Assembly: GCA_963791635.1 (NCBI GenBank)
Contig: CAWBTC010000017.1
Location: 558,001 to 622,000, forward strand
Source: VFMC01 sp963791635
GTDB taxonomy: Bacteria; Actinomycetota; Acidimicrobiia; Acidimicrobiales; Ilumatobacteraceae
Direction of reading: 5' to 3'
DNA length: 64,000 nucleotides
The notes below the pieces were generated by a model. That model searched no databases and was not told where the DNA came from. It saw nothing but the letters and a program-made list of their open reading frames with translations. Position numbers and translations under genes: made by a program. The number at the start of each line of letters is the position of its first letter. Within the stretch, counting starts at the first letter, position 1. Positions 45,797 to 54,067 of the stretch are shown one piece after another.

Positions 45797-47089
45797 TCAG
45801 CTCTGGAGCGTGGCCAGTTCGGCGAGCGTGTCGTCGAGCGCATCGAGGCCGGCGGCGAGCTGGTCGTCGGTGTGGGCCAGGCCGACGTTCACCATGCCGC
45901 GGAATGCTGTGTACACGCCCCGCTCGAGCAGGCCGAGGTAGACGAGTTCCTGCAGCACGTGGTCGCGGGCGAACGCCTCGATCACGTTGGTGGGTACGGT
46001 CGCCGTGGCGTGCAGCGACATCATCGAGCCGAAGCCGCTCACGCTCATCGGCAGCGGGTGCCTCGTGCACACAGCTGCGAGCTGCTGGCGGAACTCGTCG
46101 CCTCGGGCGGTGTGGGCCTCGGCGACGTCGGCGGTGAACACCTCGCCCAACACCGCTCCGCCGGCGGTCATCGTCGCGATGTTGTTGTTGAACGTGCCCG
46201 CATGGCTGATCACGCTCGTGCGTGCGCCGGGGGTGGTGTCGTACTGGTCGAGCAGGTCGGCGCGTCCGCCGAAGGCACCGAAGGAGAAGCCGCCACCGAT
46301 GTACTTGCCGTAGGTGGTGATGTCGGCCTCGACGCCGAGCAGCCGGAGCATGCCCTGGCGTCCGTGGCGCGACGTCATCACCTCGTCGGCGATGCAGACG
46401 GCGCCGGCGGCACGAGCTGCGCCGAAGACACCTTGGGCGAACTCAGGCGCCGCGGGGACGCACCCCCCGGAGCCGAGCATCGGCTCCATGATCACCGCGG
46501 CGAGCTGGTCACCATGCTGTTCGACGAGCTTCGTGGTGCCGGTGAGGTCGTTGTACGGGGCGATCACGAAGTCGTACGGCGCGTTCCAAGGTGCCGGGCC
46601 GCTCGCGAAGTACAGGACCCCGCCGTGGTATCCCCCGAGGAACACGAGCAGCTTCTTGCGGCCGGTGAACTGCGTGGCGGTCGTGATCGCCATGAGGTTG
46701 GCCTCGGTGCCCGAGTTGGTGAAGCGCACGCGGTCGATGCCGAATCGCTCGCACATCAAGCGCCCGAGCACGGCCTCGGCAGGATGCACGCCGCCCACGC
46801 TCACGTTCGTCTGCAGCGCGGCGGTCACCACGTCGAGCACGCGCCGCTCGCTGTGGCCGAGCAGGCCGGCCGTGTAGTCGCCGAGCAGGTCGATGTACTG
46901 GTGACCATCGGTGTCGGTCAGGGTCGCACCTTCGCCCGCCACGAATGCAAGCGGGAATGGCGGGTGGCTCAGCACCGTGCGGGTGTGGCCGCCGGGGAGC
47001 ACCTTCGAGGCCTCCTCGAAGTAGCGCCGACTGCCGGGATTGCGATCGGCGAACTTCTGGCGAGCCCGATCGAGGAGAGCGGCGTCCAT
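45797..47089 (-). CDS. Class III aminotransferase (glutamate-1-semialdehyde aminomutase-like)
   Basis: A 430-aa PLP enzyme of the HemL-like branch: KVLPGGHTRTV, DTDGHQYIDLLGDYTAGLLG, VRFTNSGTEANLMAI, IADEVMTSRHGRQG and the PLP lysine in TTYGKYIGGGFSFGAFGG. Real HemL has a G-RxG pattern that differs around the active site, and a heme gene context is missing, so an amino-acid or amine aminotransferase/mutase is more likely. A TAACCT box lies 6 nt upstream of the ATG on the minus strand, and a perfect palindrome lies 36 bp beyond it. Confidence 0.85.
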   Translation of the reverse strand: MDAALLDRARQKFADRNPGSRRYFEEASKVLPGGHTRTVLSHPPFPLAFVAGEGATLTDTDGHQYIDLLGDYTAGLLGHSERRVLDVVTAALQTNVSVGGVHPAEAVLGRLMCERFGIDRVRFTNSGTEANLMAITTATQFTGRKKLLVFLGGYHGGVLYFASGPAPWNAPYDFVIAPYNDLTGTTKLVEQHGDQLAAVIMEPMLGSGGCVPAAPEFAQGVFGAARAAGAVCIADEVMTSRHGRQGMLRLLGVEADITTYGKYIGGGFSFGAFGGRADLLDQYDTTPGARTSVISHAGTFNNNIATMTAGGAVLGEVFTADVAEAHTARGDEFRQQLAAVCTRHPLPMSVSGFGSMMSLHATATVPTNVIEAFARDHVLQELVYLGLLERGVYTAFRGMVNVGLAHTDDQLAAGLDALDDTLAELATLQS

Positions 47090-47136
47090 GGGCGCAGGTT
47101 ACGTCCTGCAGCCGCACGCTCCAGGCACGACGACAC

Positions 47137-47183
47137 TTCTGGTCGCGCTCCGACGCTGGGTTCGCGGTGCAGCGCGACCAGAA
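47137..47183. repeat. Dispersed palindrome, copy 1
   Basis: TTCTGGTCGCGCT (47137-47149) pairs perfectly with AGCGCGACCAGAA (47171-47183), loop 21 nt. Related palindromes lie at 51853-51905 and 51940-51986. It is located upstream of the class III aminotransferase promoter. Confidence 0.9.
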
Positions 47184-47199
47184 CGAATCGGGGGTGGCG

Positions 47200-49065
47200 T
47201 CAGATGGTGCGAGCGGCTCGCCGTGCGTCGAGCACTGCCTCGAGCACGGTCCGCGGCGCGACACAATCGCCGACCTGCACCGCGGCGCCGGGCAGGGGGT
47301 CGGTCGGCAGGCGGAATCCGCAGTCGACGAGTGCGACCACGTCGATCGAGCGTCGCTCACCGCTGAAGCGGTCCTGCACGTCGACGGCCCCGGGCCGCAC
47401 CGTGCGGAGCAACGTGCGCTTCTCGATGTGGACGCCGCGCTGGGCCAGACGCACGTTGGCGGGGGCGAGGTCGCCGCTGCGGCTCAACTCGTTGCCTGCG
47501 ATCTGGTCTTGGGTGATCAGCACCGCGCGCTCGCCGAGCTCTTCGGCGAGGGCAACGGCGATCGGCCCGCCGATGGGATCGAACAGCGCGATGTTTCCTT
47601 CGGTGGGGAGCGCACCGTTGTTCCGGCGGACGTCGACGATGTCGAACACAACGGCATCATCGGTGATGTCGTACTCGCGCCGTCCGGCGCGAGCGCCAGT
47701 GGCCTGCACGACGTGTGCGCCGCCGAGCGATGCTCCGTCCGTTCCGAGCTGCACCTGCACACCGAGTTGTTCGCACTCGGACACGAGCCAGGCGACGAAG
47801 GGTTGCGCCGGACCAGCGATCGCGGCGATGCCGCCGAGGTGGTCGTCGCGCTCGATCACGGTGACGCGGTGGCCTCGCGTGGCGGCGACCCGAGCGGCTT
47901 CCATGCCGGCGACGCCGCCGCCGACGATCGTGACGTCGATTGCCGAGCGGGTGGGCACGTACCACTGCGGGTCGTCGGTCTCGTGGCCCGCGCTCGGCTC
48001 CACCACACAGGTGATGATCGGGTTGCGTGCGTCACGCACCTGGCACGTCTGGTTGCAGCGGATGCAGGGCCGCGCCCGGCCACTCCTACCGGCGGCGAGC
48101 ATCCGTACCAAGTGGGGTTCCGCGAGCTGTGCTCGGGTCATCTCGACGGCGTCGGCGACGCCATCGGCGATCGCCCAATCGGCCTGACCGGTGTCGATCA
48201 CCGAGCCTTGCAGGAACACCGGCGTGCCGGGGAGTGCATCGCGCATCCGACGGCAGAGGTCGATGTTGAATCCCGGTGGCTCGTGGAAGTCGGGGCGTGT
48301 CTTTTCGGCGGAGAAGATCGAGCCGCGCACGACGACGACGTAGTCGACTCCTGCGGCGACGAGTTTCGGTGCGAGCTCGACCGCCATGTCGGGCGTGATG
48401 CCGGCCCAAGGTGCGAGCTCGTCGCACGACAACCTCAGACCCACGACGGCGTCGCCCACGGCGCGACGCACCGCTTCGATCACGCGCTGCGCGAACAGGT
48501 GGCGGATCTCGCCGTACTCGTCACTGCGGTGATTGGTGAGGCCTGACAGGAACTGGCGCACGAGGCTGTGCTGGCCGGCGTTGATCTCCACGCCGTCGCA
48601 CCCGGCGCGCACGGCCGCGGCCGCCCCGGACGCGAAGCCCGCGATCACCGCGTCGATGTCGCCGCGCTCCATCCACTTCGGCACTTCACGCGAGTTCACC
48701 TCAGGCACGCGCGACGGTGCCCACAGCGGCGTCTGGCTGTAGGCGCTGGAGCCCTGTCCGCCGGCGTGGTCGAGCGAGGCGAGCACGATTGCGCCTTCGG
48801 CGTGGCATGCCGTGGCGATCGAGGCCCATCCGTCGACACAACGTTCGGCGAGTGGAGCCCGCTCATAGGGCCAGTCGCTCGCGTGCACGCTCGCGCCCTC
48901 GGTGACGATCACGCCGCAGCCGCCTTGGGCGCGCAGTGCGTAGAACGCGGTGTGGCGCTCGGTGAGGCGACGGTCGTCGTCGGCGAGGTTTGTGACGATG
49001 GGCCCGAACATCACTCGGTTCGGGGCGATCACCCCGCGCAGCTGCAGCGGTTCGAGGAGACGCAC
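47200..49065 (-). CDS. Mycofactocin-system FadH/OYE-family oxidoreductase
   Basis: A 621-residue protein combining an old-yellow-enzyme TIM barrel with an FAD/NAD domain, like 2,4-dienoyl-CoA reductase. The barrel has NRVMFGPIVTNLADDDRRLT, LASLDHAGGQGSSAYSQ, DGVEINAGQHSLVRQFLSGL and the 4Fe-4S cysteines in RPCIRCNQTCQV and later IITCVVEP. The C-terminal half has IVGGGVAGMEAARVAATRGH. The HAGGQGSSAYSQ and LWAPSRVP stretch is, from memory, diagnostic of the mycofactocin-associated OYE group, and mftABC lies 1.2 kb upstream of it on the same strand. GTG 49065 is chosen since it lies two bases after the upstream stop. Confidence 0.82.
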   Translation of the reverse strand: MRLLEPLQLRGVIAPNRVMFGPIVTNLADDDRRLTERHTAFYALRAQGGCGVIVTEGASVHASDWPYERAPLAERCVDGWASIATACHAEGAIVLASLDHAGGQGSSAYSQTPLWAPSRVPEVNSREVPKWMERGDIDAVIAGFASGAAAAVRAGCDGVEINAGQHSLVRQFLSGLTNHRSDEYGEIRHLFAQRVIEAVRRAVGDAVVGLRLSCDELAPWAGITPDMAVELAPKLVAAGVDYVVVVRGSIFSAEKTRPDFHEPPGFNIDLCRRMRDALPGTPVFLQGSVIDTGQADWAIADGVADAVEMTRAQLAEPHLVRMLAAGRSGRARPCIRCNQTCQVRDARNPIITCVVEPSAGHETDDPQWYVPTRSAIDVTIVGGGVAGMEAARVAATRGHRVTVIERDDHLGGIAAIAGPAQPFVAWLVSECEQLGVQVQLGTDGASLGGAHVVQATGARAGRREYDITDDAVVFDIVDVRRNNGALPTEGNIALFDPIGGPIAVALAEELGERAVLITQDQIAGNELSRSGDLAPANVRLAQRGVHIEKRTLLRTVRPGAVDVQDRFSGERRSIDVVALVDCGFRLPTDPLPGAAVQVGDCVAPRTVLEAVLDARRAARTI

Positions 49066-49067
49066 GG

Positions 49068-49496
49068 TCAGGCGTCGGCGCGCTCGAGCACGAGGACGGG
49101 GATGGTGCGAGAGGTCTTGGCCGCGTACTCGGTGAAGAACGGCATGATCGCAGCCTGCTGTTCGTACAGACGCTGCCTCTCGTCGCCGTGAACCTCGGTT
49201 GCGCGGGCGGTGTAGGTCTCGGTGCCGTACTCGACCGTGACGTCGGGATTGGTGACGAGGTTGTGGTACCAAGCCGGGTTCGTGGGTGCGCCACCCATCG
49301 AGGCGATGATCACGATGCGGCCGTGATCGGTGCTGCACACCAGTGGCGTGGTGCGCCGTACGCCGCTCTTTGCGCCGGTGTGGGTGACGAGCACCATCGG
49401 CTTGCCCTCGAAGAAGCCTCCGCAGATCCCGGCGTTCGAACGGAACTCTTCGATCACCTTGGCGTTGAAGTCGTCATGTCCCTTGGCGTCGCTCAT
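49068..49496 (-). CDS. Deazaflavin (F420)-dependent nitroreductase family protein
   Basis: A 142-aa Ddn/PF04075-type split-barrel protein: VIEEFRSNAGICGGFFEGKP, LVTHTGAKSGVRRTTPLVC, IASMGGAPTNPAWYHNL and NPDVTVEYGTETYTARA. These are the F420-binding hallmarks of the mycobacterial Ddn family, so the organism should make F420. ATG 49496 is the start. It precedes the OYE oxidoreductase by two bases, so both are probably cotranscribed and cofunctional in redox metabolism. Confidence 0.9.
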   Translation of the reverse strand: MSDAKGHDDFNAKVIEEFRSNAGICGGFFEGKPMVLVTHTGAKSGVRRTTPLVCSTDHGRIVIIASMGGAPTNPAWYHNLVTNPDVTVEYGTETYTARATEVHGDERQRLYEQQAAIMPFFTEYAAKTSRTIPVLVLERADA

Positions 49497-49523
49497 AGCG
49501 GCGACGTTACCCGGCACGCTCCG

Positions 49524-50213
49524 TCAGTGCGGCTTCGACACCGGCTTCGACACCGGCTTCGACACCGGCTTCGACACCGGCTTCGACACCGGCTTCGATG
49601 CTGGCTCGGTCGCCGGTCCAGCCGCAGGATGCCCCGTCGACCGCGAGGCCGACAGCTCGCTGCCCCCGACGAGGCGTTTGATGTTGTCGACGTGGCGAAG
49701 CAGCGCGAGCACCGCGAGCGCCGCCGCAGCTGTGACTTCCCATGCCGGGCTGCCGTCCAGCGCGATTCCGATGGGGAGCCCGACGAGGATCGCGAGCGAA
49801 CCGAGCGAAGCCTTGCCCGTGACCTTGCGGACGGCGACCCACAGCACCGTGAGCACCGTGAACACCAGCGGGTGCAACACCAGGATCGCTCCGCCCAACG
49901 TCGCGACTCCCTTGCCGCCGACGAACTTGCGTGTCACCGGAAACATGTGGCCCAGCATGGCGGCGGCGACGAGCACGTACGTGGCCTTCGGCTCGTCGAC
50001 CGCGAGGCCGGCGACGGCCGGGATCGCGCCCTTCAGGCCATCGAGGACGAAGACGAGGATCCCCCATGCAGTGCCCATCGTGCGGGCGACGTTCGAGGCA
50101 CCGGGATTGTTCGAACCGACCGCAGTGATGTCGATGCCCTTGCTGCGCGCCACCGTCACCGCGCTCGGAAAGGTGCCGAGCAGGTAGGCCACCGGCACCA
50201 AACCCCAGATCAT
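49524..50213 (-). CDS. plsY: Glycerol-3-phosphate acyltransferase PlsY
   Basis: PlsY acylates glycerol-3-P from acyl-phosphate, the first step of phospholipid synthesis. It is a polytopic membrane protein with motif 1 GSNNPGASNVARTMG, LDGLKGAIPA, the motif GHMFPVTRKFVGGKGVAT and several TM segments. ATG 50213 follows a TACAGT/TACCT region on the minus strand. At 229 aa it carries a ~30-residue non-conserved C-terminal tail made of six SKPV-like repeats (SKPV x5, SKPH), encoded by 12-bp tandem repeats. Confidence 0.92.
   Translation of the reverse strand: MIWGLVPVAYLLGTFPSAVTVARSKGIDITAVGSNNPGASNVARTMGTAWGILVFVLDGLKGAIPAVAGLAVDEPKATYVLVAAAMLGHMFPVTRKFVGGKGVATLGGAILVLHPLVFTVLTVLWVAVRKVTGKASLGSLAILVGLPIGIALDGSPAWEVTAAAALAVLALLRHVDNIKRLVGGSELSASRSTGHPAAGPATEPASKPVSKPVSKPVSKPVSKPVSKPH
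49527..49598. repeat. 12-bp tandem repeat inside plsY 3' end
   Basis: Six units of a 12-bp sequence (plus-strand CTTCGACACCGG phase) encode the Ser-Lys-Pro-Val tail of PlsY. Copy number is likely to vary by slippage. Confidence 0.85.
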
Positions 50214-50266
50214 GCAGGTACTGTACGCGGCTCTGGAGGACGGGTCGGGAGTCCGCCCTGGCCGTG

Positions 50267-51413
50267 TCAGCTGCCGGCGACGGGGATGAGCTTGCGGGTC
50301 AGTGACACCGGCTTGCTGTGATCCATCGCCGGCTTCGGCGTCAGCGCTGCGTTCACCGTGGCCAGCGCAACGTCGGCGGCCCCGCCGACGCATTCGGGGT
50401 CGGGACCATCGAGCGGCAGACCTGTGAAGAACTTGGCCGCCATGCAGCCGCCCTGACAGGCGTTCCAGCTGCCGCAGCTGGCACAGGCTCCGGCGGACTG
50501 CGGCTCACGCAGTTCGAGGAACAGATCACTCTGCTTCCACACCCTGGCGAAGCCACCCTCGTCGCGCACAGAGCCGGCTTTGAACTCGTCGTGGATCACG
50601 AACGGGCAGGCGTACACGTCACCGATCGGGTCGATCAGGCACACGACGCGACCAGCGCCGCACATGTTGAGGCCGGGGAGCGCATCGCCGAGTGCGTTGA
50701 GATGGAAGAACGAGTCGCCGGTGAGCACGTTCTCGCCGTGCGCCATCAGCCAGTCATAGATCTGGCGCTGCTGGGCGTTCGTGGGGTGCAGGTCGTGCCA
50801 CGCGTCGGCGCCGCGACCGCTCGGCCGCAGGCGAGTGACGCGGCAGCTGGGCGCCGTAGGAGTCGGCGAGCGCCTTGAACTCGTCGAGCTGGTCGACGTT
50901 GTGGCGGGTGACGACCACACTGATCTTGAACGGCCCGTTGCGCTCCACGAAGCCGGCTGCCTTCAGGTGCTCCATCGCCCGGATCGCAAGGTCGTAGCTA
51001 CCGGTGCCGCGCACGGCGTCGTTGGTGGCGGCATCGGTGCCGTCGAGGCTGATCTGGATGTCGAGGTAGTCCATCGCCGTCAGGCGGCGGGCTTTGTCGG
51101 CATCGATGTACGCGCCGTTGGTGGAGAACTTCACGCCGATGTCGCGGCTGATCGCGTAGTCCACCAGCTCGAAGAAGTCGCGGCGCACCATCGGCTCGCC
51201 GCCACCGATGTTGATGTAGAACACCTGGAGGTCGTGGAGCTCGTCGAGGACCTGCTTTGCCTCGATGGTGGTGAGCTCGCGGGGGTCGCGCTGACCGCTC
51301 GACGACAGGCAGTGCACACAGGCGAGGTTGCACGCGTAGGTGAGTTCCCAGGTGAGGCAGATCGGGGCGTCGAGCCCGTGCTTCAGCTGGCCGACGAGGG
51401 ATTCAACGCTCAC
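50267..51413 (-). pseudogene. mftC: Mycofactocin radical SAM maturase MftC, one-base frameshift
   Basis: MftC decarboxylates and cyclises the C-terminal Val-Tyr of MftA. The first part (GTG 51413) has LTWELTYACNLACVHCLSSS with the CxxxCxxC cluster, YINIGGGEPMVRRDFFELV and the SAM-domain strands. After SYGAQL near 50843, one extra C breaks the frame; it resumes as RVTRLRPSGRGADAWHDLHP, GDSFFHLNALG, LNMCGAGRVVCLIDPIGDVY and the SPASM cysteines in CASCGSWNACQGGCMA. Removing one base gives ~381 aa, full length. It overlaps mftB by 11 bases. Because both halves are well conserved, an assembly error or a very recent mutation is likely. Confidence 0.9.
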
Positions 51414-51684
51414 GAACGATCTCCGAGGACTTGAGGGATGCAAACGCCGTCGCGAAGCTCGACCAACGAGCGGGAGCGATGTCGCATGCCTCGAGGGTGG
51501 CCGCCAGCGATGGGTGATCGGCCAGTTGCTTGGCCACCGCGACCACGTCGCCGTGCTTCAGGAACACGAGGCGGCGGTTGCCGTAGTGGTAGGCGAGCGC
51601 TCCGAATGGTTCGGGGCGCAACGCGACCTGCGGGTGCAGCTCGAGGGCTAGCTCGAGCACTGCTGTACCGCCGGATCGGACCAT
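51403..51684 (-). CDS. mftB: Mycofactocin RiPP recognition element MftB
   Basis: A 93-aa PqqD-like RRE protein that binds the MftA leader and presents it to MftC. It shows LHPQVALRPEPFGALAYHYG and NRRLVFLKHGDVVAVAKQLA, the beta-hairpin and helix of the PqqD/MftB fold. ATG 51684 is four bases past the mftA stop, and the end overlaps mftC. The compact A-B-C order is that of known mycofactocin operons. Confidence 0.93.
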   Translation of the reverse strand: MVRSGGTAVLELALELHPQVALRPEPFGALAYHYGNRRLVFLKHGDVVAVAKQLADHPSLAATLEACDIAPARWSSFATAFASLKSSEIVRER

Positions 51685-51688
51685 CGGG

Positions 51689-51808
51689 TCAGTAGACGCC
51701 GCACATGCCGTCGATCGAGATCTCCTCGACCAACAGCTCGTCTTCGACGGCGTTCTCGGCATCGACGTCCTCGGTGAGGGCCTCGGTGATGACGTTGTCG
51801 TTCTTCAT
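51689..51808 (-). CDS. mftA: Mycofactocin precursor peptide MftA
   Basis: A 39-residue peptide: an acidic leader (MKNDNVITEALTEDVDAENA, then VEDELLVEE) and the invariant core ISIDGMCGVY, whose final Val-Tyr becomes the redox-active cofactor. Gene, spacing and order (mftA-mftB-mftC) are canonical. A TACGCT box ends 8 nt before the ATG with no SD, so translation is probably leaderless. Too short for many automated callers. Confidence 0.97.
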   Translation of the reverse strand: MKNDNVITEALTEDVDAENAVEDELLVEEISIDGMCGVY

Positions 51809-51816
51809 GGGACGCG

Positions 51817-51822
51817 AGCGTA
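51817..51822 (-). promoter_or_regulatory. -10 box of mftA
   Basis: TACGCT on the minus strand, 8 nt before the mftA ATG. The dispersed palindrome copy 2 begins 31 bp upstream. Confidence 0.5.
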
Positions 51823-51852
51823 GCGGCCGAGCGGGTTCGTATCCCCGCCAGG

Positions 51853-51905
51853 CCGTTCTGGTCGCGCATTCCCGCCGAAACCGAGATGATGCGCGACCAG
51901 AACGG
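51853..51905. repeat. Dispersed palindrome, copy 2
   Basis: CCGTTCTGGTCGCGCAT (51853-51869) pairs perfectly with ATGCGCGACCAGAACGG (51889-51905), loop 19 nt containing CCCGCCGAAACCGAG. Lies between the divergent mftA and helicase promoters. Confidence 0.92.
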
Positions 51906-51939
51906 AAGTGGCGTCCGGCCTGCCGCCGTGTCGTCGTGG

Positions 51940-51986
51940 TTCTGGTCGCGCACTCCCGCCGAATCCGAGACGCCTCGCGACCAGAA
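51940..51986. repeat. Dispersed palindrome, copy 3
   Basis: TTCTGGTCGCG (51940-51950) pairs with CGCGACCAGAA (51976-51986), loop 25 nt containing CCCGCCGAATCCGAG, nearly the loop of copy 2. It ends 6 bp before the helicase -10 box. Confidence 0.92.
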
Positions 51987-51992
51987 CGGAAC

Positions 51993-51998
51993 TAGCGT
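51993..51998 (+). promoter_or_regulatory. -10 box of the HelR-like gene
   Basis: TAGCGT ends 10 nt before GTG 52009; no SD. Palindrome copy 3 occupies the -35 region. Confidence 0.4.
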
Positions 51999-52008
51999 CA
52001 CCGGTCCT

Positions 52009-53970
52009 GTGTCGACGCTTGATCCATTTCCCGAGCTCGGGCTCGAGCGCGATCGTCTGCAGTTCTCGCGCGCCTGTCGCGATTCGATGATCGAGCGGTT
52101 CTCGAGCGTCGACCCGGATGCATCGGCGGACGAATTCACCAAGGAGTACGTGGAGGTCACGGTCGCCGAGGCGTTGGAGGACCTGCAGACCCCGGGTGCT
52201 GGCGATTTCTTCGGTCGCATCACCGAAGAGCTGCGGCGTGATGCCCCCGCTGGCGTCGAGCGCGACACGTGGTACATCGGTCGCCGCCACATCGAGGACG
52301 AGAACCACGAACCCGTCGTGGTCGACTGGCGCGCGCCGATCGCGGCGCCGTTCTATCGCGCCACCGGCGTCGACCCCCTCGGCCTCGCGCACCGTCGCCG
52401 CTTCACCCTTGCAGAAGGCGAGCTGGCCGCGTACCTCGACGAGCAGCTCGACGACCCCGATGCGGCGAGCGCCGCCAGCGGAGTGCCCGACCCGGTGCTG
52501 GCCGAGATCGGTGCAGCGCGTACTGGGGCGATGCGCGAGATCGTGGCGACCATCCAAGCCGAGCAGGACGTCGTGATCCGTGCGCCGATCGACCAGTGTC
52601 TCGTGGTGCAGGGTGGCCCGGGCACCGGGAAGACCGCGGTGGGTCTGCACCGCGCTGCGTACCTGCTGTTCGAGCACCGTCGACGCCTCGTGCGCGATGG
52701 CGTGCTGGTGGTGGGCCCGAATGCGGTGTTCCTCGACTACATCGGCAACGTCTTGCCGTCGCTCGGTGAGCGCAGCGTGCAGCAGCGCACCGCGCTCGAC
52801 CTCTGCATCCCACGGCTGGAGGCGATGACCGGTGTCGACCCCGACGACGTTCGCCGCCGGAAGGGTTCACCCGAGATGCTCGCCGTGCTGGAGGCCGCAG
52901 TCACCCGCCACGTGCAGCTGCCGACCGAGCCGGTCCGCCAGCCGTTCGGCGCACGCACCCTCGTGTTCGAGGCCGACGAGATCGCGGAGTGGATCGGTCT
53001 CGCCCTCGATGGCAACTTGCCGGTGAACCGTCGTCGTGAGTCGCTGAAGCCGATCATCGACCGTGTGCTGCTGCAGCGCACGGGCAGGGACGGCGCCTAC
53101 ACCAAGATGGACGTGCTGCGCCCGGTGCTCACGAAGTGCTGGCCAGCGGTGCAGCCGGTGAAGCTCGTCGACCAACTCCTGGCCGAGCACGGGTATGGAC
53201 CCTCGGGCAAGAAGCGGCAGTGGACGGCAGCCGACCAGTTGCTCGTCGACGAGGCCAACACCCTGCTCAACGGCACCCCGTTCACGTTCGGCCATGTGGT
53301 GGTCGACGAAGCCCAGGACCACTCGGCGGTCGCGCTCCGGGTGATCGGTCGACGCAGCCCGACGGGGTCGATGACGGTGCTCGGCGACCTGGCGCAGTCC
53401 ACCACGCCCGCCGGTCAGCACGACTGGGACGCGGCGCTCGGTCACCTCACCAAGGCCGCCGGATCCGTGGCGCATCTCACCATCGGCTACCGCGTGCCCG
53501 GCACGATCCTCGATGTCGCCAATCGGCTGCTGCCGCACACAGGTGTGACCACGGTTGCCAGCACCAGCGTCCGCGTCGACGGCACCGAGCCCGTGGTGGT
53601 GCGCACGAGCACCGAGCAGCTGGCTGCGGCAGTAGCCGAGGAAGTCGCGGCGGTTCGTCACCGCCACCACAACACGGGCATCGTGGCGCCCGACCGTTTG
53701 TACGAGGCGATCGACCTGTCGCTACGCGAGCGAGGTCTGCGTGCCTGCCGCCGCGTGCAGCATCTCGAGCGCGACGAAGTGCCGATCTTCGGTGCCGAAG
53801 CGGTGAAGGGCCTGGAGTTCGACGGTGTGGTCGTGGTGAACCCCGCCGAGATCGTCGACGATGGTGGTGCGAACCGAGGCGCGCGCCTGCTGTACGTGGC
53901 GATGACCCGTGCTGTCCAGGTGTTGCACCTCGTGAGCGACCGCGACCTGCCGCCGGAGCTCGACGCCTGA
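52009..53970 (+). CDS. helR: UvrD-like helicase, RNA polymerase recycling factor HelR/HelD type
   Basis: A 653-aa superfamily 1 ATPase. Helicase motifs in order: VQGGPGTGKTAVGLHRAAYL (I), VVDEAQDHS (II), LGDLAQST (III), TIGYRVPGTILDVANRLLP (IV), VKGLEFDGVVVVNP (V) and LLYVAMTRAVQVLHLV (VI). The N-terminal ~150 residues with YIGRRHI, DWRAPIAAPFYRATG and RRRFTLAEG are characteristic of HelD/HelR, which pry RNA polymerase off DNA and, in HelR, displace rifamycins. GTG 52009 is chosen over upstream in-frame ATGs because those would read through the palindromes. Slightly short for the family (~700-750). Confidence 0.85.
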   Translation: MSTLDPFPELGLERDRLQFSRACRDSMIERFSSVDPDASADEFTKEYVEVTVAEALEDLQTPGAGDFFGRITEELRRDAPAGVERDTWYIGRRHIEDENHEPVVVDWRAPIAAPFYRATGVDPLGLAHRRRFTLAEGELAAYLDEQLDDPDAASAASGVPDPVLAEIGAARTGAMREIVATIQAEQDVVIRAPIDQCLVVQGGPGTGKTAVGLHRAAYLLFEHRRRLVRDGVLVVGPNAVFLDYIGNVLPSLGERSVQQRTALDLCIPRLEAMTGVDPDDVRRRKGSPEMLAVLEAAVTRHVQLPTEPVRQPFGARTLVFEADEIAEWIGLALDGNLPVNRRRESLKPIIDRVLLQRTGRDGAYTKMDVLRPVLTKCWPAVQPVKLVDQLLAEHGYGPSGKKRQWTAADQLLVDEANTLLNGTPFTFGHVVVDEAQDHSAVALRVIGRRSPTGSMTVLGDLAQSTTPAGQHDWDAALGHLTKAAGSVAHLTIGYRVPGTILDVANRLLPHTGVTTVASTSVRVDGTEPVVVRTSTEQLAAAVAEEVAAVRHRHHNTGIVAPDRLYEAIDLSLRERGLRACRRVQHLERDEVPIFGAEAVKGLEFDGVVVVNPAEIVDDGGANRGARLLYVAMTRAVQVLHLVSDRDLPPELDA

Positions 53971-54067
53971 GCCTCCGCCACACCGGAGGTGACCGGCTGA
54001 CTGTGGCTCCGCCGAGTCGACTGGCTAACGTCCCGATCACTGTCGTCTATGACCTCTGGGGGTCCCC

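Noticed and set aside
45872..48187. 771-aa open frame on the plus strand
   Set aside because: It spans the aminotransferase and OYE genes in antisense and has no domain-like composition.
49527..49598. CRISPR-like regular repeats
   Set aside because: 12-bp units without spacers, inside the plsY coding end; a simple tandem repeat.
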